In this document: positions 36,120-43,752 of the stretch, one piece after another
Position numbering within the stretch: the first letter of the stretch is position 1
Layout: each line of letters starts with the position of its first letter
Source of the DNA: CAZZBK01 sp964652155
GTDB lineage: Bacteria > Planctomycetota > Planctomycetia > Pirellulales > PNKZ01
Reading direction: 5' to 3'
DNA: 64,000 bases
NCBI GenBank assembly: GCA_964652155.1
Contig: CAZZBK010000013.1
Location: forward strand, 1 to 64,000
Notes under the pieces: generated by a model
The model's database searches: none
The model's input: the letters and a program-made list of their open reading frames with translations, nothing else
Told to the model about the DNA's origin: nothing
Translations under genes and position numbers: made by a program

Positions 36120-37271
36120 ATGCACTTTCGCACCCGCGCCATTCATGCTGGCCAGTCACGCGACCCCGCCACGGGCGCCGTGGTGCCGCCGATCCATCTG
36201 GCGACGACTTTCGTGCAGCCCGGGGCCGGTGTCTGGGGCGAGTTCGATTACTCGCGCAGCGGCAACCCCACGCGCAAGCAATTCGAGACCGTGCTCGCCT
36301 CGCTCGAAGGGGGTTGCGGCGCGCTGGCCTTTGCGTCCGGAATGGCCGCCACGCACTGCGTGACGATGCTGCTCGAAAGCGGCGACCATCTCGTCGCGGG
36401 GAGCGATATCTACGGCGGCACCTATCGCCTGCTGCACAAAATCTGCAACCGCTCCGGGATCAACGTCACGCTCGTCGATGCCACGAACGTCGACAAGCTG
36501 CGGCAAGCACTCACGCCGAAAACGAAATTGGTCTGGCTCGAAAGCCCCGGCAATCCGCTCTTGTCGATCACCGACCTCGCCGAGTGCGCCAAGATTGCCC
36601 ATCAGCACGGAGCGCTGGTCGGCGTCGACAACACGTTCTCGACCCCCGTGTTGACCCGGCCGCTCGAGTTGGGCGTCGATATCGTCATGCACTCGGCCAC
36701 GAAATACATCGGCGGGCACAGTGACGTGCTCGGCGGGGCGCTCGTGGCCCGCGACAGTGAGCTGTTCAAGCGACTGTACTTTGTGCAGAACGCGACCGGC
36801 GCGGTGATGGCCCCGCTCGAATCGTATCTCTGCGCCCGAGGGTTGAAGACGCTCGAATTGCGTGTCCGCGAGCACAATCGCATTGCTGAGCGGGTGGCCC
36901 ACTGGTTGGCCAATGATCGCCGCGTGAATCGGGTGTTGTATCCGGGCTTGTCCTCGCACCCGGGCCACGACATCGCGCGACGACAAATGCACGGCGGCTT
37001 TGGTGCGATTCTGAGCTTTGAAGTCCGCGGTGACTTTGCGGCCACGAAGAAGGTCTGCGAGTCGACCGAGCTCTTCGCATTGGCTGTGAGCCTGGGGGCG
37101 GTCGAGTCGTTGATCGAGCAGCCCGCCAGCATGTCGCACGCCAGTTACGACAAAGCTGATCGACTGGCCCACGGCATCACCGATGGCCTGATCCGCTTGA
37201 GCATCGGGCTTGAGCATGAAGACGATCTGTGTGCCGATCTCGATCGCGCCATGACTGCCGCGGGGTTGTAA
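36120..37271 (+). CDS. Cystathionine gamma-synthase / gamma-lyase-like PLP enzyme (second paralogue)
   Basis: The 383-residue enzyme is closer to canonical trans-sulfuration enzymes: RAIHAGQ at the start, YSRSGNPTR (Tyr/Arg pair for PLP phosphate), FASGMAATH, VDNTFSTP (D170) and K195 in HSATKYIGGHSDVLGG. The C-terminal SLGAVESLIEQPASMSHASY block is typical. Likely reactions are cystathionine gamma-synthesis from an O-acylhomoserine or gamma-elimination. A start at ATG 36120 has no strong ribosome-binding site. The 102-base gap from the first paralogue and the 2-base gap to the next gene suggest one operon for sulfur amino acid metabolism. Confidence 0.92.
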   Translation: MHFRTRAIHAGQSRDPATGAVVPPIHLATTFVQPGAGVWGEFDYSRSGNPTRKQFETVLASLEGGCGALAFASGMAATHCVTMLLESGDHLVAGSDIYGGTYRLLHKICNRSGINVTLVDATNVDKLRQALTPKTKLVWLESPGNPLLSITDLAECAKIAHQHGALVGVDNTFSTPVLTRPLELGVDIVMHSATKYIGGHSDVLGGALVARDSELFKRLYFVQNATGAVMAPLESYLCARGLKTLELRVREHNRIAERVAHWLANDRRVNRVLYPGLSSHPGHDIARRQMHGGFGAILSFEVRGDFAATKKVCESTELFALAVSLGAVESLIEQPASMSHASYDKADRLAHGITDGLIRLSIGLEHEDDLCADLDRAMTAAGL

Positions 37272-37273
37272 GC

Positions 37274-38014
37274 ATGCCCTGGAGTCAAACGACGATTGCC
37301 GGACACACGGCCGACCGGTTCGAGCCGAGCCGGCCGCATGAGCATGGCTTCACGGTCATTTACCTGCATGGCGTACACTTGGCGCGACTCGACGAGAACG
37401 CGGTGTATAGCGAGCTATTCGAGCGACACGGCCTGCGGGTGATCGCCCCGCACACGCAACGGAGCTGGTGGACGGACAAAATCTGCCCAGAGTTCGACCC
37501 AACACTGACCGCCGAGCGACATCTGCTCGACAACGTCGTGCCGTGGATCGAGCAAACCTGGAGCGCGAAGCCGCCACAGATCGCCTTGCTCGGCACGAGC
37601 ATGGGGGGCCAGGGAGGGTTGCGGTTCGCGTTCAAGTATCCGAACCGATTTCCGGTCGTCGCGGCACTTGCCCCGGCGATCGATTATCAGCTCCGCTATG
37701 ACGACCCCGACGACGTCACGGTGCGGCAGATGTACGACGACGCCGAACACGTGCGACAGGACACGGCCACGTTGCATGTGCATCCGTTGAACTGGCCGCG
37801 CCACACGTTCTTCTGTAGCGACCCGGCCGACGAGCGCTGGCATGACAGCGCGCAGAAATTGCGCATGAAGCTCAATGCCCTGGGGATCATGCACGAGTGC
37901 GACCTGGAAACATCGGCCGGCGGACACTCGTGGACGTACTACAATCACCAAGCGCCGCAGGCGATCAACTTCATCGTCGACCGCCTGGAGCGTGAACGGT
38001 TGCGCGTGGTGTAA
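37274..38014 (+). CDS. Alpha/beta hydrolase, esterase type
   Basis: The 246-residue alpha/beta hydrolase starts 2 bases after the preceding stop codon, so it is translationally coupled. The oxyanion region is VIYLHGVHL. The nucleophile elbow is G-T-S109-M-G-G in LLGTSMGGQGG, and the catalytic His lies in SAGGHSWTYYNHQ. The shape resembles esterase D/S-formylglutathione hydrolase-type and putative-esterase families. Without a signal peptide it is cytoplasmic. Coupling to two Cys/Met enzymes suggests it hydrolyses an acyl-ester or thioester in the same pathway, which is inference only. A cloverleaf repeat follows the stop. Confidence 0.88.
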   Translation: MPWSQTTIAGHTADRFEPSRPHEHGFTVIYLHGVHLARLDENAVYSELFERHGLRVIAPHTQRSWWTDKICPEFDPTLTAERHLLDNVVPWIEQTWSAKPPQIALLGTSMGGQGGLRFAFKYPNRFPVVAALAPAIDYQLRYDDPDDVTVRQMYDDAEHVRQDTATLHVHPLNWPRHTFFCSDPADERWHDSAQKLRMKLNALGIMHECDLETSAGGHSWTYYNHQAPQAINFIVDRLERERLRVV

Positions 38015-38036
38015 GTACACCCGCAACATGAATTTA

Positions 38037-38090
38037 CCCAAGCCGGCGACTCTGTCGCCGAAAGACCGGCGGCAGAGCCGCCGGCTTGGG
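38037..38090. repeat. Cloverleaf repeat, CCCAAGCC family, copy 2
   Basis: The 54-base element has outer arms CCCAAGCC/GGCTTGGG (38037-38044, 38083-38090) and inner hairpins GGCGAC-TCT-GTCGCC and GGCGGC-AGA-GCCGCC, both perfect. Between convergent genes, 15 bases before the stop of the minus-strand gene. Confidence 0.9.
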
Positions 38091-38104
38091 ACTCGATTCA
38101 ATTA

Positions 38105-39430
38105 CTACGGCAGCTCTTTGATCCACAGGCTGCGGAACTCGACTTTCGAGCCGTGACCCAAGAAGCCGATGTGTCCTTTGTCGTTCTTCAGGCCAGGATG
38201 TGACTTCTTGTCGATCGTCTCGGGATCGCTGGCCTTGGCAATGTCAACGTCGTTCACCGTGACACCGTTGAGGATCACCGTCACTTGATTCCCTTTGACG
38301 ATGATCTCTTCGTGGTTCCAGTGACCGGCGGGTCGCAAAAAGCCGCGAGTAACGGCCGAGACGCCGTAGATCGATCCGTGATACTGATACGGGGCGAGCT
38401 TGTTCCAGTAGCCGGGCGCGTAATCATCGAGCACTTGGCATTCCATGCCCACGTAGGCCGCGTCCCCCATGGTCGGCGCACGCAGGCCGATACCGTTGTT
38501 CGCGCCGCTTGGCAGACGGAAGTCGAACGCGAAGTGGAAGTCCTTGTACTGCTTCTCAGTGTACAAGTTGCCGCCGCCACCCTTGCCGCCGGGCACGCAG
38601 ACGATCGATTCGTTCTCGACCGCGTAGCCCTGTTGATTGCCAATCCAGCCGGTCAGGTCCTTGCCATTGAACAGGCTGGTGAACCCTTCGCCAGGGGCCT
38701 TCACGGCCGGTGCCGGCTCGCTGGTCAGTTCCTTGACGTAAATGTTCTTGAAGTACAGGGTGTTGCCGTGGTTTTGCAGCTCGATCGTCCCGGCTGAGTA
38801 AATCGGCTTGGTGCGGTCCCAGTAGTTTTCGAGCGTGACGTTGTCGGTGACCAGTTCGCCGTTGAGCCACACCGAGACCTTGTCGCCAACCATCCGCACC
38901 TTGAACGTGTTCCACTCGCCGATCGGCTTGTCGGCCGTCTTGAGTGGGTTGGCCGGGTTCTTCTGGTTGTTGAACAGGCCACCCGAGCCAATGTTGCGTA
39001 GCGCGGGGTCCCAAATCTGGATCTGCGGCGAGCCACGCACGTAGATGCCGCTATCCCCCTTGGCTTCGATCTTCCAGTCGACGAAGAATTCCACGTCGCC
39101 GTACTCTTTGGCGGTGCACAGACTTTGCCCCTTGCCGTCGAAGACGATCACGCCGTCGACCACCTTCCAATGCTCGTTCATTGAGGCGTCACCGGCTTTC
39201 TGAGCCGCCGCCATTTGCGGACCGGTCGACGAGAGCCGCTCGGGCATCGACATCGGGACCGACTTGCTCGCGTCCTTCGGATGGGGCTTCATCGGCAACC
39301 CCTTCCAGCCGGTCAGGTCTTTGCCATTGAACAGGGCCGTAAAGCCCTCGGGAGGCGTGTTGTCGGCCGCGCTGAGCCACGCAGGAACCACGAACAACAG
39401 GGCGAATGTGAGGAGGCGGGCGATTTTCAT
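38105..39430 (-). CDS. Exported protein with two 3-keto-disaccharide hydrolase (DUF1080) domains
   Basis: The 441-residue exported protein has a Sec signal (LLTFALLFVVPAWLSA). Two copies of the concanavalin-like DUF1080/3-keto-disaccharide hydrolase domain follow: residues about 30-220 and 230-441. Each opens with GFTxLFNGKDLTGW; FVDWKIEAKGDSGIYVRG and NNGIGLRAP are the matching central strands. This family hydrolyses 3-keto-glycosides formed by a periplasmic oxidoreductase, and Gfo/Idh/MocA proteins like the one at 52.3 kb are known partners. Start ATG 39430. The gene is minus-strand, after a gap of 271 bases from the nitrilase gene, and its 3' end faces the esterase. Confidence 0.92.
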   Translation of the reverse strand: MKIARLLTFALLFVVPAWLSAADNTPPEGFTALFNGKDLTGWKGLPMKPHPKDASKSVPMSMPERLSSTGPQMAAAQKAGDASMNEHWKVVDGVIVFDGKGQSLCTAKEYGDVEFFVDWKIEAKGDSGIYVRGSPQIQIWDPALRNIGSGGLFNNQKNPANPLKTADKPIGEWNTFKVRMVGDKVSVWLNGELVTDNVTLENYWDRTKPIYSAGTIELQNHGNTLYFKNIYVKELTSEPAPAVKAPGEGFTSLFNGKDLTGWIGNQQGYAVENESIVCVPGGKGGGGNLYTEKQYKDFHFAFDFRLPSGANNGIGLRAPTMGDAAYVGMECQVLDDYAPGYWNKLAPYQYHGSIYGVSAVTRGFLRPAGHWNHEEIIVKGNQVTVILNGVTVNDVDIAKASDPETIDKKSHPGLKNDKGHIGFLGHGSKVEFRSLWIKELP

Positions 39431-39701
39431 GGGTGGGACTTTCAAAGGGTGGGAGGAACGTGTTCGGTTTTCAGTTTTCAGATCGCGGGAAGGGTTACTT
39501 GGTCGGAGATACAAAGGAGATGCAAACTTGGCGGCGCTCGACGCCCTGCTGATCGCGGCCGTCAAAGCCAGCCGCGTCACGCTCGAGGCGACGCCAACCA
39601 AACGATCCATGAGCCAAGTTCCTCGACCAAGGGTGGGTATCTCTGAGTAAAACAGTACGCCGAGCGAGCCTCGCGCTCAAGACTCACGGGCTCGAAGCCG
39701 G

Positions 39702-40586
39702 CTAAAAACATTTCCGATCCTCGCTGCGTGGGTCGCTCACCAACTCGCCGCTGTGCAAAATGCCGGCGATGGCCCGGTCGCGCCACGGAAGCGGTGCGTC
39801 GAAAAACTCCAAATTCCCATCCACGTCGCTGATCAAGGCCCCCGTTTGATGCACGGGCAGCTTGCCGGTCACCCGGCCGTCGGGCCGCACAAAGAACGCG
39901 CCCCACAGCGAGTACTTGGCCGTGCTGTTCGTGGCGCTGATCCACAGGTGGTTGCACGCCGCGTGGCACATGAGCGTCGCCGGCACAATATCCTTCCAGA
40001 TGTTCTGGTAATGGAACGTGCGATAGTCCTTGCGGGCATTGTGGAACGAGTGGAACACCAGCTCGACCCCCTGTCGCTTCAGCTCGCGATACAACTCGGG
40101 AAAGCGATAGTCGTAGCAGATCAACGCCCCGCACTTGTAACCGTCGATCTCGAAGATCGTGGCGTGGTTGCCGGGCGTGTAGTAGCCGTGATCCATCGTC
40201 GGCTCGGGCAGGCAGACCCCGGTGCAGAACCGTTTGTCGTAGCGCTCGACGACCTGCCCCCGATCGTTGAAGATGTACAGCGAGTTGTGCGGCTTGTGGC
40301 CCGCTGACAGCCGATGGGTCGAGCCGAGCACGACCCATAAGTTGAGTTCGTCGGCCGTCTGGATAATCGAGGCGGTGGCGTCGCGGAGTCGCTCCCAATC
40401 GAGGTCGTCGAGCGACTGCAACTCGCTGCCGCCGTAGCCGCTCAGCGCGGTTTCCGGAAAATGAGCCACCCGGGCTCCCTGATCGGCCGCCTGCTGCAAC
40501 AGCGCGACGATCTGTTGACGGTTGGCCTCGATATCGGCTTCGACCGGAAACTGACAGCCGGCAACTCGCAAAACAGGTCGGGGCAT
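39702..40586 (-). CDS. Carbon-nitrogen hydrolase (nitrilase superfamily)
   Basis: The 294-residue cytoplasmic amidase-type enzyme has the full catalytic triad: E45 (FPETALSG), K118 (VERYDKRF) and C157 (ALICYDYRFPEL). Members cleave nitriles, amides or N-carbamoyl compounds. The second PEP/HGYYTPG and SFHNARKDYRT segments resemble N-carbamoyl-putrescine or omega-amidase-like branches, but substrate is not assignable. ATG 40586 is preferred over GTG 40595; no strong ribosome-binding site precedes either. It is divergent from the second DUF1501 gene, with a 227-base gap. Confidence 0.9.
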   Translation of the reverse strand: MPRPVLRVAGCQFPVEADIEANRQQIVALLQQAADQGARVAHFPETALSGYGGSELQSLDDLDWERLRDATASIIQTADELNLWVVLGSTHRLSAGHKPHNSLYIFNDRGQVVERYDKRFCTGVCLPEPTMDHGYYTPGNHATIFEIDGYKCGALICYDYRFPELYRELKRQGVELVFHSFHNARKDYRTFHYQNIWKDIVPATLMCHAACNHLWISATNSTAKYSLWGAFFVRPDGRVTGKLPVHQTGALISDVDGNLEFFDAPLPWRDRAIAGILHSGELVSDPRSEDRKCF

Positions 40587-40813
40587 GGCAGGCACAGGCG
40601 GTTAACGGGGTGACAAAAGGGTTGTTGTAAAGTCCGCTCAGCATACCCGAGCGCGGACCGGGCCTCAAATCGGCCCCCGGCTGCCGCAGGTCACCGTGCC
40701 GCCGTGGCTCGCCGCGCCACGGCATTTGGAGCGCGTTCGAGGCTGGACTACAATGGGACTCGACGAGTACGCCCTGCACCATCGCCTGGAATTTGCTCAA
40801 GGATTGCCCCGAC

Positions 40814-42274
40814 GTGGACCCGTTATTGCAACACTCATCGCTGCTCACGCGGCGCCACTTCTTTGGTCGCAGCGCGCTGGGCGTGGGCAAGGCCGCGCTC
40901 GCGTCGCTGCTGGCGCGTGACGGCCTGGCAGACAGCCCCTCGAAGCGGCTCGGCGGCCTCGTGGGGCTCCCTCATTTTGCCCCCAAGGCCAAACGGGTCA
41001 TCTACCTGTTTCAGAACGGCGCTCCCACACACGTCGACATTCTCGACTACAAGCCCCTGCTGCGCAAATGGCATGGCAAAGAGATACCGGCCGAGATCCA
41101 GCAAGGCCAACGGCTGAGCACCATGACGCAGGGGCAAACCGCCAAGCCGGTGCTCGCCGAGATCACCAAGTTTACTCAGCACGGCAAGTGCGGTCGCTGG
41201 CTGAGCGACTTTACGCCGCACACGGCCGAGATTGCCGACGAGTTGTGTTTCATCCACTCGATGCATACCGAGGCGGTGAACCATGCCCCGGCCATCACGT
41301 TTTTCCTGACCGGCTCGGAGATGGCCGGCCGGCCGAGCATGGGTGCCTGGATGACCTACGGCTTGGGGACCGAAACCGAGGAGCTGCCCTCCTTTGTCGT
41401 CATGACCTCGCGCGACAAAGAGGCCAGTTGTGGGCAGATATTCTACGACTTCTATTGGGGGAGCGGCTTCCTGCCCTCGAAGTTTCAGGGCGTGAAGTTT
41501 CGCGGCAGTGGCGACCCCGTGCTGTATTTGTCGAACCCGGAAGGCATCTCGGCCGAGGTGCGGCGCGGAATGCTCGACGACCTCGCGCGGCTCAACGAAC
41601 TGAAGCTGCGTGACTTCGGCGATCCAGAAATCGCCACCCGCATTAGCCAGTACGAGCTGGCGTATCGCATGCAGACCAGCGTGCCCGAACTGGCCGACTT
41701 CTCGACCGAGCCCAAGCACATTCGCGACATGTACGGCCCGGATATCGAGCGGCCCGGCAGTTTTGCCTACAACTGCCTGATGGCGCGGCGGCTCGCTGAG
41801 CGCGGCGTGAGCTTCATTCAGCTCATGCACGCCGGTTGGGACCAGCATCGCAATCTGAACACGCAACTCAAGACACAGTGCCTCGACACCGATCAGCCCT
41901 CGGCCGCCCTGGTCAAAGACCTGCAACAGCGCGGCATGCTCGACGACACACTCGTGATCTGGGGGGGCGAGTTCGGCCGGACACCGTTCTTACAGGGAAA
42001 AATCGAGGAGACGCAGTCCTGGGGGCGCGACCATCATCCGTACTGCTTCTCGCTGTGGATGGCCGGCGGCGGCATCAAGCCAGGCTTTGCCTACGGACAG
42101 AGCGACGATTTTGGGCATAACGTGGCCGTCGATGGCGTCCATATCCACGACTTCCAAGCGACCGTGATGCACCTGCTGGGCATCGATCACGAACGGCTCA
42201 CGTTCCGCTTTCAAGGCCGGCAGTTCCGCCTAACCGACATTTTTGGCAAGGTCGTGAAACCGGTGCTGGCTTAA
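40814..42274 (+). CDS. DUF1501 protein, Tat-exported (second copy)
   Basis: The 486-residue DUF1501 family protein has a twin-arginine signal (LTRRHFFGRSALG). Sulfatase-fold marks are KRVIYLFQNGAPTHVD, CLMARRLAERGVSF, GGEFGRTPF and GRDHHPYCF. I prefer GTG 40814 because AAGGA lies 10 bases upstream and relatives begin MDPLLQH; TTG 40793 is an alternative. It has no adjacent DUF1549/DUF1553 partner, unlike the copy at 5.2 kb. Function is unknown. Confidence 0.9.
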   Translation: MDPLLQHSSLLTRRHFFGRSALGVGKAALASLLARDGLADSPSKRLGGLVGLPHFAPKAKRVIYLFQNGAPTHVDILDYKPLLRKWHGKEIPAEIQQGQRLSTMTQGQTAKPVLAEITKFTQHGKCGRWLSDFTPHTAEIADELCFIHSMHTEAVNHAPAITFFLTGSEMAGRPSMGAWMTYGLGTETEELPSFVVMTSRDKEASCGQIFYDFYWGSGFLPSKFQGVKFRGSGDPVLYLSNPEGISAEVRRGMLDDLARLNELKLRDFGDPEIATRISQYELAYRMQTSVPELADFSTEPKHIRDMYGPDIERPGSFAYNCLMARRLAERGVSFIQLMHAGWDQHRNLNTQLKTQCLDTDQPSAALVKDLQQRGMLDDTLVIWGGEFGRTPFLQGKIEETQSWGRDHHPYCFSLWMAGGGIKPGFAYGQSDDFGHNVAVDGVHIHDFQATVMHLLGIDHERLTFRFQGRQFRLTDIFGKVVKPVLA

Positions 42275-42892
42275 CGGAAGCCCGCGATGGGATGGACCCG
42301 GTTCGCAAGGGCTTTGTGGATGATGGAGCCGCAGAGAGGCGGAAGTTGTCGCCACAAAAATCTCAAAGCGACACAAAAAGAGAAGCACTGAATTGAAGCG
42401 ATTTTGTGCGAATCGATCACGACCCGATCCGCAACCTTGGATTACATCGGCTGCACCTCAAAGAATCCGCCTTGCTCGGTCGTCGCCGCATTCATCCATC
42501 GGGCACTTCAGCTCTTCTTTGCGTCGCTTTGCGTTCTTTGTGGCCATGTTTTGATGGGCAAGACATACGGAGGCCGCAGTGCCCGTCGTTCACGGGTCGT
42601 GCTGCCGAACGGATGACCTGTTGATCGATCGCCGGGTATTGCTGACGCAAAACACCAGCCACCCAACTCCTTTAGCGCGGCCTGTGAATGCAGCCGCAGA
42701 GCGTGAAAATAACCTACCCGGTCGAAGCCTGTGAGATGGCATCCGTGCCGTAGTGATTCAAGCCCTTGACTCGTTTCCCAGACCGGGTGACAGAAGAGGG
42801 CGGGAAAACAGCTCACAGACTCCGAACCGGGTAGTCACTCAAATCGCCGCCGCACATGACCTGTCGCGATGCGACACGTCCAGTGTGCACGG
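42275..42892. other. 618-base gap with a decayed inverted element
   Basis: No convincing gene is present. A segment at about 42353-42390 (GCCACAAAAATCTC) and an inverted relative at 42508-42546 (GCGTTCTTTGTGGCC) look like two diverged ends of one mobile or REP-like element. CCGGGTAG-like runs occur near 42830. The frame of about 100 codons on the minus strand (42508-42816) has no start signal and unconvincing composition. Confidence 0.4.
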
Positions 42893-43375
42893 TCAGCGAG
42901 ACAATTGATCGAACAGTTGGGGAAAGCGGCTCACGTTCCGCTCGACGAACCGCAGCCAGCGGGACGGTCGCCAGATTTCGATGCACACCGCCGCGCCCAC
43001 GACCACCACAGGGCCGCCAGGCTCGACTTGCAGAAACTCGCGAAAGCCCTCGGGAATTAACAGCCGACCGCGCGGGGCGAGCCCCACCGAGCGCTGTCGC
43101 GTCGAGAGCAACCGTCCGAGACGTTGAATCTCGGCGGCTTGGGTGTCGAGTCGACCCGAACGCAGCTTGGCCTCGATCACCTCGACCCCCGCCGTAAAGC
43201 GAGACTGCCAAGTCGACGAGTTCCACAAGCTGACGCATCCGGGCCGTTCCTTGATGAGCATGCAATCGGTTAGCGACTCGCCCAGGCCGGTCAACAATTC
43301 GGCCGGCAGGCTGAGCCGGAAACGATCATCCAGCGCACGGTGAAATTCACCCAGCAAGAACGGTGACTCGGACAT
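42893..43375 (-). CDS. mraZ: MraZ-like transcriptional regulator (two SpoVT/AbrB domains)
   Basis: The 160-residue protein has two SpoVT-AbrB-like domains: the first in GEFHRALDDRFRLSLPAELL (residues 9-28) and the second in RGRLLIPEGFREFLQV (about 101-116), which is the MraZ arrangement. MraZ rings bind TGGG-type repeats and usually repress the division and cell-wall (dcw) operon that starts with mraZ. Here no dcw gene follows: the next minus-strand segment is a 618-base gap. The start is ATG 43375; the TTG 43405 extension is unlikely. Likely target is its own promoter, where two matching operator-like elements lie at 43486-43544. Confidence 0.88.
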   Translation of the reverse strand: MSESPFLLGEFHRALDDRFRLSLPAELLTGLGESLTDCMLIKERPGCVSLWNSSTWQSRFTAGVEVIEAKLRSGRLDTQAAEIQRLGRLLSTRQRSVGLAPRGRLLIPEGFREFLQVEPGGPVVVVGAAVCIEIWRPSRWLRFVERNVSRFPQLFDQLSR

Positions 43376-43485
43376 CGCAAAGCTGTTCCGCCTTACGGGG
43401 AACAACGGCCGAAGGTGTCGACACGTGCTCCCGTGTCTTACCGAGGACTCCGTTCATACCGGACGGAAAGCGGCCCGCCTCGTGA

Positions 43486-43544
43486 TTTGGGTTGAATTCC
43501 CACAGGATATTCAACTTCAGTCACATTTGGGGCTTATTTCCCAC
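43486..43544 (-). promoter_or_regulatory. Two operator-like elements upstream of mraZ
   Basis: GTGGGAA-N5-CCCAAA (43486-43503) and GTGGGAA-N6-CCCAAA (43526-43544), read on the minus strand, repeat with a 40-base period, nearly four helical turns. Each contains TGGG, the core of known MraZ boxes, on both strands. They lie just downstream of a putative promoter. Confidence 0.55.
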
Positions 43545-43554
43545 CGATAGGCAG

Positions 43555-43582
43555 AGTTTATCAAGCTCGGGTGCGATTGCAA
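43555..43582 (-). promoter_or_regulatory. Putative mraZ promoter
   Basis: On the minus strand, TTGCAA (43577-43582) and TAAACT (43555-43560) with a 16-base spacer. Transcription would start near 43548, directly at the first operator-like element, giving a leader of about 170 bases. Confidence 0.4.
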
Positions 43583-43635
43583 GCGATTTTTGGTTGGTCA
43601 CTCCGTAGCCCTACAAAAAATTCGCTAGGTGTTCA

Positions 43636-43724
43636 TTAGCCGCGACGCGCCAGCGGAGCGCGTAACGATGGCGAATCTCTCGACTGCGCAACGGTTACGC
43701 GCTCCGCTGGCGCGTCGCGGCTAA
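43636..43724. repeat. Long perfect inverted repeat (31-bp arms)
   Basis: The arm at 43636-43666 starts TTAGCCGCGACGCG, and its exact reverse complement lies at 43694-43724, with a 27-base centre. It is 28 bases from the uvrC stop codon and upstream of the mraZ promoter region. A single imperfect arm recurs at 24531-24559. It could be a non-coding mobile element or a terminator for uvrC; there is no T-tract. Confidence 0.9.
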
Positions 43725-43752
43725 CGAGAAGTACGTGAGATGCTGAATCATG

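Noticed and set aside
39577..40890. Frame of about 437 codons overlapping the nitrilase gene
   Set aside because: The nitrilase catalytic triad is in another frame, and this one has no recognisable domain.
42508..42816. Possible 100-codon minus-strand gene
   Set aside because: No start signal and composition unlike neighbouring genes; better read as decayed repeat sequence.
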